A stretch of 45,839 nt of DNA, taken from NCBI GenBank assembly GCA_003522105.1, contig DPGF01000068.1, forward strand, positions 1-45,839, in the 5' to 3' direction. The number at the start of each line of letters is the position of its first letter. Position 1 is the first letter of the stretch. Position numbers and translations under genes: made by a program. The notes under the pieces were generated by a model that was given only the letters and a program-made list of their open reading frames with translations, was not told the DNA's origin and ran no database searches. Below, in pieces: positions 1 through 8,343 of the stretch. The DNA is from Oscillibacter sp. (lineage in GTDB: Bacteria; Bacillota; Clostridia; Oscillospirales; Oscillospiraceae).

Positions 1-2
1 CC

Positions 3-1043
3 AAGGCCAACCGCATCGTCCGCGCCGCCAAGGGTAACGCCGTGATGGAGTTCGGTTCCCGCCGCGCGCAGGGCTCCGCCGCCGCCATCGACGGCGCACG
101 CGCCGCCTATATCGCCGGCTGCTGCGGCACCGCCTGCACAATCTCCGACCAGCTCTACGGCACGCCCGCGCTCGGCACGATGGCGCATGCCTGGGTGCAG
201 ATGTTCGACTCTGAGTACGATGCCTTTGCCACCTACTGCAAGCTCTACCCACAGAACGCCGTTCTGCTCGTGGATACGTATAACACGCTCAAGTCCGGTA
301 TCCCCAATGCCATCAAGGCGTTCAATGATATTCTGAAGCCCCTGGGCATCAAAAAGTGCGGCATTCGCCTCGACAGCGGCGATATCGCCTATCTCTCCCG
401 CAAGGCGCGCAAGATGCTCGATGAGGCGGGCTGGGAAAACTGCACCATCACCGTTTCCAACTCGCTCGATGAGTACCTCATTCAGGATCTCTGGATGCAG
501 GACGCAAAGATCGACGCCTTCGGCGTCGGCGAGCGTCTGATCACCGCCAAGAGCGAGCCGGTCTTTGGCTGCGTCTACAAGCTTGTTGCGGTGGAGGACA
601 AGGACGGCAACGTGACCCCCAAGATCAAGATCAGCGAGAACGTCGGCAAGATCACGACGCCCCATTTCAAAAAGCTCTACCGTTTCTACGGCCGCGACAC
701 GGGCAAGGCCATCGCCGACTATCTGACGGTCTACGACGAGACTGTAGACGACAGCAAGAACCTTGAGATCTTCGACCCCGACGCCACATGGAAGCGCAAG
801 GAGGTCTACCACTTCGAAGCACGTGAGCTGCTCGTGCCCATCTACCAGAAGGGCAAGCTCGTCTACAAGCGTCCCAGCGTCGAGGAGATCAAGACGTACT
901 GCGCCGAGCAGGTCGACACGCTGTGGGATGAGGTCAAGCGCTTTGACAATCCACACAACTATTATGTTGACCTCTCGCAGAAGCTCTATGACATCAAGAC
1001 GCGCCTCCTGAACGAGAAGAACGAGCGCCGCGAACAGAACTGA
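3..1043 (+). CDS. pncB: Nicotinate phosphoribosyltransferase, 3' part
   Basis: Makes nicotinate mononucleotide from nicotinate and PRPP in the NAD salvage pathway (cytosolic). The reading frame is open from base 3, so the N-terminal part lies outside the window; a GTG at 42 and an ATG at 45 are internal codons, not starts. Visible family landmarks are EFGSRRAQG at the start, LVDTYNTLKSG, and the GIRLDSGD phosphate/PRPP-binding stretch followed by the SNSLDEY segment. The C-terminal part continues to a normal stop, followed 49 bp later by the cls start, so the two genes may share a transcript. Assignment rests on these motifs and overall sequence pattern. Confidence 0.93.
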   Translation, partial: KANRIVRAAKGNAVMEFGSRRAQGSAAAIDGARAAYIAGCCGTACTISDQLYGTPALGTMAHAWVQMFDSEYDAFATYCKLYPQNAVLLVDTYNTLKSGIPNAIKAFNDILKPLGIKKCGIRLDSGDIAYLSRKARKMLDEAGWENCTITVSNSLDEYLIQDLWMQDAKIDAFGVGERLITAKSEPVFGCVYKLVAVEDKDGNVTPKIKISENVGKITTPHFKKLYRFYGRDTGKAIADYLTVYDETVDDSKNLEIFDPDATWKRKEVYHFEARELLVPIYQKGKLVYKRPSVEEIKTYCAEQVDTLWDEVKRFDNPHNYYVDLSQKLYDIKTRLLNEKNERREQN

Positions 1044-1092
1044 ACATTGACCGCAGCAGGAACCGGACATATAGGAGGAGACTGAGAACACA

Positions 1093-2646
1093 ATGAAAGG
1101 ATTCCAGATTCAGCAAAAGGGCGAGCGGCGCATTTCTGCGGCGCTGCGCATCATGCTGGTGATCTTCCTTTTGGCCGTGCAGATCGCTCTTGTTGTTGCA
1201 ATCTCCTACTTCATGCAGGAGTATCTGGCGCTGGCATACGCCGTCGTGCAGGTCGCCGCATTGTTCCTTGCCATTCGTATCTACAATGAACCGGGTGAGC
1301 TTTCTTATAAGCTCATCTGGTTCATTCTGCTTCTGCTGGCCCCGCCGGTGGGAATGATCCTCTGGTTTCTGTGGGGCGGCGCAGCGCAGAAGCGTCATCT
1401 GCCGCAAAACGGCAAACGTGTCCCGGACGAGCCGGAGAGTGTGCGCAAGCGCAGCGCACTTGCCGTTGAGAGGCTCACGCGCCAGCTCCCCGGCTGGTCG
1501 CGCACGGCAAACTATCTCTGCCGCCGCGATTTCCAGCTCTATCAGGACACCCGCGTCACCTATCTGCCCGAGGGCGCACTGCTGCTGCGCGAGCTTATCG
1601 AGCAGGCAAAGAAGGCCGAGCGCTTCATCTTTCTGGAATACTTCATTCTGGCCGAAGGCCGGCTCTGGTCAGAGCTTGAAAAGATCCTCTGCGCCAAAGC
1701 GCACGAAGGCGTTGAGGTCAAGATCATCTTCGACGATTTCGGCAACATCAAGCGCTTCCGCGGCGAGACGATCGACCGCTTGCGCGACGCAGGCGTAGAG
1801 GTGTTCATCTTCAATCCCGTGCATGAGTATGTGAACCGGCTCTACTTCAACTACCGCGACCACCGTAAAATCGCCTGCTTTGACGGTGACGTTGCCTACA
1901 CCGGCGGCGTAAACATCGCCGACGAGTATGCAAACCTCATCGAGCGCTTCGGCTACTGGAAGGACAGCGGCGTCCGTCTTGAGGGCGATGGCACCTGGGG
2001 GCTGACGGCGAGCTTTATCCACATGTGCATCAATATTGGCGGCGTCATGCACAACGAGCACGACTATTACCGCCCGCACACACCGGTGCGGAGCGAGGGC
2101 TTTTGCCAGCCCTTCACCGACGGGCCGCAGAACAATCCCGACAATCCGGCAGAGGATGTCTTTTTGCAGATGATCAGCAGCGCGCGCCGATTTCTCTATA
2201 TCACAACGCCCTATTTCATTCCCGATGAGAGCGTGATGCGGACGCTTTGTATCGCAGGCGACGGCGGCGTGGACGTGCGGTTGATGCTGCCGGGCAAACC
2301 GGATCACTGGTATGCTGATTGGGTGGCGGAATCCTACTTTGGTAATCTTCTTGCCCACGGCGTAAAGATCTACCGCTATACCCCGGGTTTTCTGCATGCC
2401 AAAAGCATCATGGTGGATCGCGAGGCCGCTTTTGTCGGCTCGGTCAATATGGACTACCGCAGCTTTGAGCTGCACTGCGAGTGCGGCGTGATGGTCTACG
2501 GCGCACCGATGATCGAGTCGTTGCTTGAGGATATGGACGCCATCGTCGATCAAAGCCATCTTGTCACGGCGGAGGAATGGGCAAAGCGCAGCGTAGTGCG
2601 CCGTGTGCTCGAGCCGCTGCTGCGTCTATTTGCCATCTGGATGTAA
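1093..2646 (+). CDS. cls: Cardiolipin synthase
   Basis: Membrane phospholipase-D-type enzyme that condenses two phosphatidylglycerols into cardiolipin and glycerol. The 517 residues match the usual length. Two to three hydrophobic segments occupy about residues 15-100, then two PLD domains follow, each with an HKD motif: DHRKIACFDG near residue 255 (H-x-K-x4-D) and FLHAKSIMVD near residue 435. GG and GS follow each motif as usual (YTGGVNIADEY, FVGSVNMDYRS). ATG is preceded by AGGAGGAGACTGAGAACACA. It lies directly after pncB on the same strand and ends about 130 bp before tRNA-Gln. Confidence 0.93.
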   Translation: MKGFQIQQKGERRISAALRIMLVIFLLAVQIALVVAISYFMQEYLALAYAVVQVAALFLAIRIYNEPGELSYKLIWFILLLLAPPVGMILWFLWGGAAQKRHLPQNGKRVPDEPESVRKRSALAVERLTRQLPGWSRTANYLCRRDFQLYQDTRVTYLPEGALLLRELIEQAKKAERFIFLEYFILAEGRLWSELEKILCAKAHEGVEVKIIFDDFGNIKRFRGETIDRLRDAGVEVFIFNPVHEYVNRLYFNYRDHRKIACFDGDVAYTGGVNIADEYANLIERFGYWKDSGVRLEGDGTWGLTASFIHMCINIGGVMHNEHDYYRPHTPVRSEGFCQPFTDGPQNNPDNPAEDVFLQMISSARRFLYITTPYFIPDESVMRTLCIAGDGGVDVRLMLPGKPDHWYADWVAESYFGNLLAHGVKIYRYTPGFLHAKSIMVDREAAFVGSVNMDYRSFELHCECGVMVYGAPMIESLLEDMDAIVDQSHLVTAEEWAKRSVVRRVLEPLLRLFAIWM

Positions 2647-2775
2647 TGCCAAAAAGCAAATAAAAGTATTTTCCCTAAATTTGACTTTTTGGAAATTTCC
2701 TATTGACAAATTGAAAGTTCCTGCTATAATAACGTTTGTTCGCTGAACGACACAGCACAGCGGACAACACAATAT

Positions 2776-2849
2776 AGCGGGATTGTGTAATGGTAGCACA
2801 GCGGACTCTGACTCCGTATGTGAGGGTTCAAATCCTTCTCCCGCTGCCA
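2776..2849 (+). tRNA. tRNA-Gln (anticodon CUG)
   Basis: A 74-nt cloverleaf including encoded CCA. The acceptor stem AGCGGGA (2776-2782) pairs fully with TCCCGCT (2839-2845), followed by G and CCA. The anticodon stem GCGGA/TCCGT encloses the loop CTCTGAC, so the anticodon is CTG, reading CAG (Gln). The T arm holds the GGTTCAAATC loop. Immediately downstream are an intrinsic terminator and the tail of a tyrosine recombinase, so this tRNA served as an integration site. Confidence 0.93.
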
Positions 2850-2852
2850 CTG

Positions 2853-2890
2853 AGAAGTCTGAAACCGTAAGGTTTTGGACTTCTTTTTTT
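2853..2890 (+). terminator. Terminator after tRNA-Gln
   Basis: Stem AGAAGTC(T)GAAACC, loop GTAA, then GGTTTT(G)GACTTCT with a run of T. It starts four bases after the tRNA CCA, as expected for a monocistronic tRNA transcript. Confidence 0.85.
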
Positions 2891-2914
2891 CTGTTTGACC
2901 CTTTATCTGACCCT

Positions 2915-3020
2915 TTAACCGTTTTGCAGCTTCTTTCCACAGATGGTGTGCTGCATATAGGCTTCCATGCGATTTGCACTGTCCTGCTTCATCTTCTCCG
3001 AAGCATGACCGTACGGATAT
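2915..3020 (-). pseudogene. Tyrosine recombinase (integrase), C-terminal remnant
   Basis: Read on the minus strand, the frame ending at the TAA at 2915-2917 gives YGHASEKMKQDSANRMEAYM followed by a short basic tail. This is the ending of phage/ICE-type tyrosine recombinases, where the Tyr in (T)YGHxS is the catalytic nucleophile. The conserved tail begins within about 100 bases of the stop; upstream of it (beyond about 3026 on the plus strand) the frame no longer resembles an integrase, so core-binding and most catalytic residues are gone. It sits about 65 bp beyond the tRNA-Gln 3' end, the standard place for an integrase in an element inserted at the tRNA. I infer an ancient integrative element that was lost, leaving this scar. 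Confidence 0.78.
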
Positions 3021-3026
3021 TGCGGT

Positions 3027-3255
3027 AACAAGCAAGAAAAAGTTTGATGATGACTTTGTTGTTGAAATGATTCAAAATCTCGAAGATGCCAAGAATGTTG
3101 ATACCATCAACGGCGAAACTTTATTTAGCGCGCCTTCGGCAAGTCTTAGCTTCCGTGGTGAAGGTGCAACTGTAAAGTTGGCTGAAGATGACGGAAACCT
3201 CTTAAAGGTTTTCGTTGCCAACAAGCAAACCGCCGGCTTTAACCCCTTTGACTAA
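3027..3255 (+). pseudogene. Truncated ORF of unknown function, 3' end of a lost gene
   Basis: An open frame encodes about 75 residues from KKKFDDDFVVEM to the end NKQTAGFNPFD. The frame is open from 2974, but its first 15-20 codons overlap the integrase tail on the other strand. No convincing Shine-Dalgarno site precedes any ATG. I read it as the C-terminal stub of a cargo gene fused to the integrase scar at about 3020-3030. The sequence is acidic, without membrane segments, and I do not recognise the family. It could instead be a small real gene starting at the ATG near 3068. Confidence 0.4.
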
Positions 3256-3297
3256 TCTGATCTTGTCCCCTGCTTTGCACCGCACAAGATAACTGTT

Positions 3298-3346
3298 CCA
3301 ATGCAAAAAGAGAGCCGCCCCTGGGGCAGCTCTCTTTTTGCATTGG
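3298..3346 (-). terminator. Long bidirectional terminator after glnA
   Basis: A 49-base near-perfect dyad CCAATGCAAAAAGAGAGC ... GCTCTCTTTTTGCATTGG around a GC-rich loop. A/T tracts inside both arms make it work in either direction. It lies 9 bases beyond the glnA stop. Confidence 0.88.
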
Positions 3347-3354
3347 AAATATTC

Positions 3355-4779
3355 TCACAGGTTGTAGTAGCGCTCAAACTCCGCGGGGTGCGGAATGGCA
3401 GCCATCGCTGCGCACTCCTTGCGCTTGGCAGCGATGAAGTTCTTGAGCAGCGCTTCAGGGAATACGCCGCCGCGCGTAAGGTAGTCGTGATCCGCTTCAA
3501 GCGCGTCGAGCGCCGCGTCGAGCGAGGTCGGCAGACCTTGCAGCTTCGCCTTCTCCTCGTCGGAGAGGGTGTAGAGGTTGATGTCGTAGGGGCCCCAGCC
3601 GTTCTCGTGCGGGTCGATCCTGTTCTCGATGCCGTCGAGGCCCGCCATCAGCAGCGCCGCGTAGCAGAAGTACGGGTTGCAGGTGGCATCGGGGTTGCGG
3701 ATCTCAAAGCGGCGCAGGTTCGGCGTCTTCGCGTAGGCGGGGATGCGGATGACCGCGCTGCGGTTGCTCGTGGCGTAGCCGACGGTGACGGGCGCCTCAA
3801 AGCCGGGCACCAGACGCTTGAAGGAGTTGGTGGACGGGTTCGTGAGCGCGCAGAGCGAGGAAACATGCTTCAGAAGGCCGCCCATGAACCAGTGGGCCTC
3901 CTGACTGAGATGGGAGTAGCCGTTGTCGTCGGAGAATACCGGCTCGCCGTCCTTCAAGAGCAGCATGTGTACGTGCATGCCGCTGCCAGCCTCACCGTAG
4001 ACAGGCTTGGGCATAAAGGTCGCGGTCTTGCCGTACTTGAGCGCCGTGTTGCGGATGATGTACTTGATCATCATGCTCGCGTCGGCCATCTTGCTCATCT
4101 CGCCAAGCTTCGGCTCGACCTCAAACTGACCCGCGCCGCCGACCTCGGGGTGGTGGTACTTGATGGGAATGCCAGCTTCTTCCATGTGCAGGCACATCTC
4201 GCTGCGGCACTCATAGGTACGGTCAAGCGGCTTTGCGATATGGTAGTGACCCTGACGGGGAACGATTACGCCGCGGCCGTTGATGTCGCCGTTCCAGTGT
4301 GCCTGCTCGGCGTCAAGGCTCATGCCGATCTCGTCCGGTGCGACCTTCCACGCCACATCGTCGAAGAGATAGAATTCAAACTCGGGCAGAATGAGCATGG
4401 TGTCGGCGATGCCGCTGTCACGCATATACTGCTCCGCCGCGCGCACGATGTTGCGCGGATACTGATCGAGCGGACGGTTGGCAGGATAGTCGATGATCAT
4501 GGCATTGCCGGTCATCGAGAGCGTCGGGATCTCGCAGAACGGGTCGATCTGCGCGGTGTCCGGGTCAGGGATAAATACCATATCGCTCTTTTCGACCACA
4601 GCGTAGCCATAGTTCGAGGCGTCGAAACCGATGCCGTCGGTCATGGTCGCCTCCGTGAAGTTCTGTGCAGGAATGGTCACGTGGCGGTACTGGCCGTTGA
4701 TATCGACCATTTTGAAGTCCACCATTTTGATGCCCTGCTCGCGAATGAGCTGCATGACCTCCTGTGCTGTTTTAGCCAT
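3355..4779 (-). CDS. glnA: Glutamine synthetase, type I
   Basis: ATP-dependent ligation of ammonia to glutamate, the main nitrogen assimilation step; a cytosolic dodecamer in this family. 474 residues, start chosen at MAKTAQEVM because GGAGG sits 8-12 bases upstream; the longer open frame is out-of-family. Landmarks: EFEFYLFD metal/glutamate site, GGAGQFEVEPKLG, the GSGMHVHMLL ATP site, NRSAVIRIP and the C-terminal NPYFCYAALLMAGLDGI. The INLYTLSDEEK loop has a Tyr at the place of the adenylylated tyrosine of enterobacterial GlnA; whether it is modified here is unknown. It starts 31 bp after livF on the same strand, so it may be read through from the liv operon, joining amino acid nitrogen uptake to assimilation. 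Confidence 0.95.
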   Translation of the reverse strand: MAKTAQEVMQLIREQGIKMVDFKMVDINGQYRHVTIPAQNFTEATMTDGIGFDASNYGYAVVEKSDMVFIPDPDTAQIDPFCEIPTLSMTGNAMIIDYPANRPLDQYPRNIVRAAEQYMRDSGIADTMLILPEFEFYLFDDVAWKVAPDEIGMSLDAEQAHWNGDINGRGVIVPRQGHYHIAKPLDRTYECRSEMCLHMEEAGIPIKYHHPEVGGAGQFEVEPKLGEMSKMADASMMIKYIIRNTALKYGKTATFMPKPVYGEAGSGMHVHMLLLKDGEPVFSDDNGYSHLSQEAHWFMGGLLKHVSSLCALTNPSTNSFKRLVPGFEAPVTVGYATSNRSAVIRIPAYAKTPNLRRFEIRNPDATCNPYFCYAALLMAGLDGIENRIDPHENGWGPYDINLYTLSDEEKAKLQGLPTSLDAALDALEADHDYLTRGGVFPEALLKNFIAAKRKECAAMAAIPHPAEFERYYNL

Positions 4780-4810
4780 TGTAACATACCTCCGAGATTT
4801 TTCGGTAAAT

Positions 4811-5527
4811 TCAGCGCGCGGCCTTGCCGAGATAGGCCTCCGCGATAGCCGGATCCTTGAGAAGTTCCTGGCCGGGGCCGAACTTGGTGATGCGGCCCTG
4901 TTCAAGAACATAGGCGTTGTCCGCGACGGAAAGCGCCTTGAGCGCGTTCTGCTCAACGAGCAGAATGGTCTTGCCCATGGCCTTGATCTCCTTAATGGTG
5001 TCGAAAATCGTGTTGACCAAGAGCGGTGCAAGGCCAAGGGACGGCTCATCTAACATGATAAGGTCAGGTGCGGACATGATGCCGCGGCCCATGGCGAGCA
5101 TCTGCTGCTCGCCGCCGGAAAGCGTACCGGCGATCTGGTTCTTGCGCTCTTCCAGACGCGGGAAGATCTCATACACGCGCTTGAGGTCGCGCTCGATGCC
5201 GTCCTTGTCGTTGCGAAGGTAAGCGCCGATCTTGAGGTTTTCGTAGGTCGTGAGGTTTGCGAAGATCTGACGCCCCTCCGGCACCTGGCACACGCCGAGC
5301 TTGACGACCTTGTTCGCCGCCGTCGGCAGCGGCTCGCCCTTATAGAGGATCTCGCCGGACTTGTATTTTACAATGCCGGAGATGGCATTCATCATGGACG
5401 ATTTGCCCGCGCCGTTGGAGCCGATCATGGATACGATCTGCCCCTCCGAAACCTCGAGGGAGATGCCCTTGAGGGCATGGATACCGCCGTAATAAACGTT
5501 CAGATCACGAATTTCAAGCATCGCCAT
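4811..5527 (-). CDS. livF: Branched-chain amino acid ABC transporter, ATPase LivF
   Basis: One of two cytoplasmic ATPases driving the LivHM permease. From ATG 5527 (AGGAGG nine bases upstream) it is 238 residues. Walker A is IGSNGAGKSS, the signature is LSGGEQQMLAMGR, Walker B is LIMLDEPSLGLAP, and the short form with ending AYLGKAAR is typical of LivF. An ATG two codons further in is an alternative start. It overlaps the end of livG by 14 bases, so translation is probably coupled. Followed by glnA. Confidence 0.94.
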   Translation of the reverse strand: MAMLEIRDLNVYYGGIHALKGISLEVSEGQIVSMIGSNGAGKSSMMNAISGIVKYKSGEILYKGEPLPTAANKVVKLGVCQVPEGRQIFANLTTYENLKIGAYLRNDKDGIERDLKRVYEIFPRLEERKNQIAGTLSGGEQQMLAMGRGIMSAPDLIMLDEPSLGLAPLLVNTIFDTIKEIKAMGKTILLVEQNALKALSVADNAYVLEQGRITKFGPGQELLKDPAIAEAYLGKAAR

Positions 5528-6404
5528 CGCCGTCGTCCTCCTTTCCGAGATAGGCCTCGATGACCTCAGGATTGCTCTGGATCTCCGCAGGGGTGCCTTC
5601 GGCAAGGGGTTTGCCGAAGTTGAGCACGAAAATGCGGTCGGAAACATTCATTACGAGGTCCATGTGGTGCTCAATGATGAGCACGGTGAGGTCGAAGCGG
5701 TCGCGGATCTCACGGATAAGATCCATCAGCGCGAGCGTTTCCTCCGGGTTCATACCGGCGGCAGGCTCGTCGAGCAGCAAAAGCTTCGGATCGGTCGCCA
5801 GCGCACGGGCGATCTCCAGCTTGCGCTGCTGGCCGTAGGGCAGGTTGACCGCGATCATATCGCGCTGCTCCCAGATGCCCATGATCTTGAGAAGCTCTTC
5901 CGTCTTCTCGCGCAGCGCCTTTTCCTGCCAGTAGTACTTCGTCAGCCACTTGGGGCCGAACTTGAAGCGCCAGAGGGACTGAAAGATGTTGTAGTCCGCG
6001 CCCGCGTGGCAGGCCGTGAGAACGTTATTGTACACCGTTTCGCTCTTGAACAGGCGGATATTCTGGAAGGTGCGCGCCATGCCGCGGGACATGATGTCGT
6101 AGGGCTTTTTCTGGAAGGGCTTGACCTCGGTCTCGCGCATGTCGTCCTTAATGATATCCTCGCCCTGTCCGATGACCGTGCCGTTGAAAATGACGCGGCC
6201 TTCCGTGAGCGCGTAGACGCCGGTGATGAGATTGAAGATGGTGGTCTTACCGGCGCCGTTGGGGCCGATCAGGGCGTAGATCTCGCCCTTTTTGATCTTA
6301 AAGGAGACATCGCCCACGGCAGTCAGACCGCCGAAGCGCTTGGTAACGTGCCAGAGTTCAAGCATAACATCGGGATCGTGATTCTTAAAGGTGATATCCG
6401 TCAT
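5514..6404 (-). CDS. livG: Branched-chain amino acid ABC transporter, ATPase LivG
   Basis: Second cytoplasmic ATPase of the Liv transporter, 296 residues. Walker A IGPNGAGKTT, Q-loop region ARTFQNIRLF, Walker B LLLLDEPAAGMNP and H-loop LIIEHHMDLV are present. The Liv-type signature region reads LPYGQQRKLEIARAL in place of LSGGQ, as usual for LivG. It has a longer insertion around residues 70-145 than LivF, also normal for the family. Start ATG overlaps the livM stop by four bases (ATGA type). Confidence 0.94.
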   Translation of the reverse strand: MTDITFKNHDPDVMLELWHVTKRFGGLTAVGDVSFKIKKGEIYALIGPNGAGKTTIFNLITGVYALTEGRVIFNGTVIGQGEDIIKDDMRETEVKPFQKKPYDIMSRGMARTFQNIRLFKSETVYNNVLTACHAGADYNIFQSLWRFKFGPKWLTKYYWQEKALREKTEELLKIMGIWEQRDMIAVNLPYGQQRKLEIARALATDPKLLLLDEPAAGMNPEETLALMDLIREIRDRFDLTVLIIEHHMDLVMNVSDRIFVLNFGKPLAEGTPAEIQSNPEVIEAYLGKEDDGDGDA

Positions 6405-7354
6405 ACCAGCGCCTCCTCTCCGCTGCCGTTTCCGCCGTCAGGCGGGGGCAGGTCCTTCTTTTTTCCGGTGAAAATGCGGCCAATGGCACGGCAGATGCGG
6501 CCAATCGGAAACTCCTTGCCGCCCATGAGGCCCTTCGGGCGGACGATCATGATGATGATAACGGCAAGGCCGTACATCACAAGTCGCCAGTCGCCCACCG
6601 CGCGCAGCAGCTCTGGCAGTGCGCACAGCAGCACCGTGCCGAGCACCGAGCCGGTGATGGAACCCATACCGCCGAAAATGACCATGATGGTATATTCCGT
6701 GGACTTGACCATCATAAACATCTTGGGCTGGAGATAACCGAAGTAGTGCGCCATCATACCGCCGGCGATGCCGGCGTAGAGCGCGGACATGCACATGGCA
6801 AGCATCTTGGAGCGGAAGGTGTTGATGCCGCTCATCTGCGCGGCCAGATCGTCCTCGCGCACGGCGAGCATGCTGCGCCCGTGCTTGGAGTTCATCAGCA
6901 GCGCCGTGGCGGTGAGGAAAATGACGACGATCACGAGCGAGCCTGCAAAAGTGGTGTGCAGCGGGATACTCGCAACGCCCTTCGCACCGTCGAGCAGGAA
7001 GCCCTTGCCGCCGACGTTGATATTGAGCTGCAAATTGTTGAAGATCAATCGGATCGCCTCGCCCACGCCGAGCGTGGCAATGCAGAAATAGTCGCCCTTG
7101 AGGTTGAGCGTGATCTTACCGAGTCCCGCGCCGAGCAGCATGGCGACGAGTCCGGCAAGAATGAGCGAGAGCCAGTACGGCAGGCCAAACGCCATTGTGC
7201 AGATGACGGACACGTACGCGCCGATGCACACAAAGCCCGCGTGACCGAACGAGAACATACCGGTGTAGCCCGTGAGGATGGAAAGGCCCAACACGATCAG
7301 CAGGGTGTAGCAGGACTGAATGAGGATACCTTCGATGTAATACCAGCTAAACAT
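6401..7354 (-). CDS. livM: Branched-chain amino acid ABC transporter permease LivM
   Basis: Polytopic inner-membrane permease of the Liv transporter, 317 residues with about eight hydrophobic segments. The family stretch AIREDDLAAQMSGINTFRSK (residues ~180-200, the cytoplasmic EAA-like coupling loop) and the FGGMGSITGSVLGT segment are clear. The extended C-terminus (FTGKKKDLPPPDGGNG) is hydrophilic. ATG 7354 follows GGAGGGAGGAACGAT. It is 15 bp downstream of livH. Confidence 0.94.
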   Translation of the reverse strand: MFSWYYIEGILIQSCYTLLIVLGLSILTGYTGMFSFGHAGFVCIGAYVSVICTMAFGLPYWLSLILAGLVAMLLGAGLGKITLNLKGDYFCIATLGVGEAIRLIFNNLQLNINVGGKGFLLDGAKGVASIPLHTTFAGSLVIVVIFLTATALLMNSKHGRSMLAVREDDLAAQMSGINTFRSKMLAMCMSALYAGIAGGMMAHYFGYLQPKMFMMVKSTEYTIMVIFGGMGSITGSVLGTVLLCALPELLRAVGDWRLVMYGLAVIIIMIVRPKGLMGGKEFPIGRICRAIGRIFTGKKKDLPPPDGGNGSGEEALV

Positions 7355-7369
7355 ATCGTTCCTCCCTCC

Positions 7370-8248
7370 TTATGCCTTGTCTTCCACGACCTTGCCCATC
7401 AGGCCGGACGGCTTGATGATAAGGACGAGGATCAGCAGCGCGTACACGAACAGATCACGCAGGTTGGAATTGAAGGACGCGACGAAGATCTCCATGATGC
7501 CAAGCAGCACCGAGCCGACGATTGCACCGGGGAGACTGCCGAGACCGCCGAACACCGCCGCGACAAAGGACTTGTTCGTGACCTGACCGATGGTGGGCTT
7601 GACGATGAAGCGCATGCCGTAGAGCATACCGGCAAAGCCCGCAAGTACACCGCCCATGAGGAAGATGATGAAGATAACGAGGTCGCCGTTGATGCCCATA
7701 AGGGTCGAAGCCTTTTCGCTGTAAGCGCAGGCACGAATGGCGAGGCCGACCTTGGTCTTCTGTATGATGAACATCAAAATCAGCAGCGCGACGGACGAAA
7801 CCACGATCATCAGCAAACTGTCCACGCCGAGGGAGATCCCGCCGATGCTGATGCGGTTATCGAAGATCGGGGGATAGTTTCTGGGAGTTCCGTCGATGGT
7901 GGCGATGACGAAGTTTTCAAGGAAAATGGACGCGCCCATCGCCGAGATGATGAAGTAGAGCGACGGGGCGTGGCGCTTACGCAGCGGCGAATAGACCAGG
8001 CGCTCGATGATGACCGCGAGCAGACCACTTCCTAAGCCGCACAGCAGGAACGCCGGAAAAAACGGAACGTTCAGCGACGTAAGAGCAAAATAGCCCACAT
8101 AAGCGCCGACCATGATGACGCCTCCGTGGGCAAAGTTGGAAAAGTTCATAATGCTGTACACCAGCGAATAGCCGACCGACATCAGCGCATACATACCGCC
8201 GAGACAGATGCCGTTTACCAGCTGCTGGAGAAAATACTCAAAACCCAT
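7370..8248 (-). CDS. livH: Branched-chain amino acid ABC transporter permease LivH
   Basis: Partner permease of LivM, 292 residues, mostly hydrophobic with about eight membrane spans. It begins with the family hallmark QQLVNGICLGGMYALMSVGYSLVYSI and contains AVFGGLGSLPGAIVGS and the conserved cytoplasmic ACAYSEKASTLMGIN loop. ATG preceded by AAAGGAGGCTATAC. It is separated from livJ by about 95 bp that contain a strong hairpin, so livJ and livH are probably expressed at different levels from the same promoter. Confidence 0.94.
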   Translation of the reverse strand: MGFEYFLQQLVNGICLGGMYALMSVGYSLVYSIMNFSNFAHGGVIMVGAYVGYFALTSLNVPFFPAFLLCGLGSGLLAVIIERLVYSPLRKRHAPSLYFIISAMGASIFLENFVIATIDGTPRNYPPIFDNRISIGGISLGVDSLLMIVVSSVALLILMFIIQKTKVGLAIRACAYSEKASTLMGINGDLVIFIIFLMGGVLAGFAGMLYGMRFIVKPTIGQVTNKSFVAAVFGGLGSLPGAIVGSVLLGIMEIFVASFNSNLRDLFVYALLILVLIIKPSGLMGKVVEDKA

Positions 8249-8273
8249 GTATAGCCTCCTTTATCCTGTTGAC

Positions 8274-8301
8274 CTCGGGCGCCCCGCACGGGGCGCCCGA
8301 G
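8274..8301 (-). promoter_or_regulatory. GC hairpin between livJ and livH, no T tract
   Basis: Perfect 12-bp stem CTCGGGCGCCCC / GGGGCGCCCGAG with a 4-base loop, 42 bases past the livJ stop. On the minus strand it is followed by GTCAACAGG and not by T, so it is not a normal intrinsic terminator. Such elements commonly protect the 3' end of the upstream binding-protein mRNA after processing. A matching arrangement occurs after the peptide-binding-protein gene at 33207-33234. Confidence 0.65.
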
Positions 8302-8343
8302 TGTCGTAAAGAAGCAAAATTCATTTGCCTGTGCGATTTACGG

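Noticed and set aside
2626..2979. Minus-strand ORFs reading through tRNA-Gln
   Set aside because: Translation of a tRNA gene; typical false ORF.
3301..4848. Long plus-strand open frame opposite glnA
   Set aside because: Mirror of the GC-rich minus-strand gene; glnA motifs and ribosome site decide the strand.
6746..8035. 429-codon plus-strand frame opposite livM/livH
   Set aside because: Antisense of two permease genes with full family motifs.
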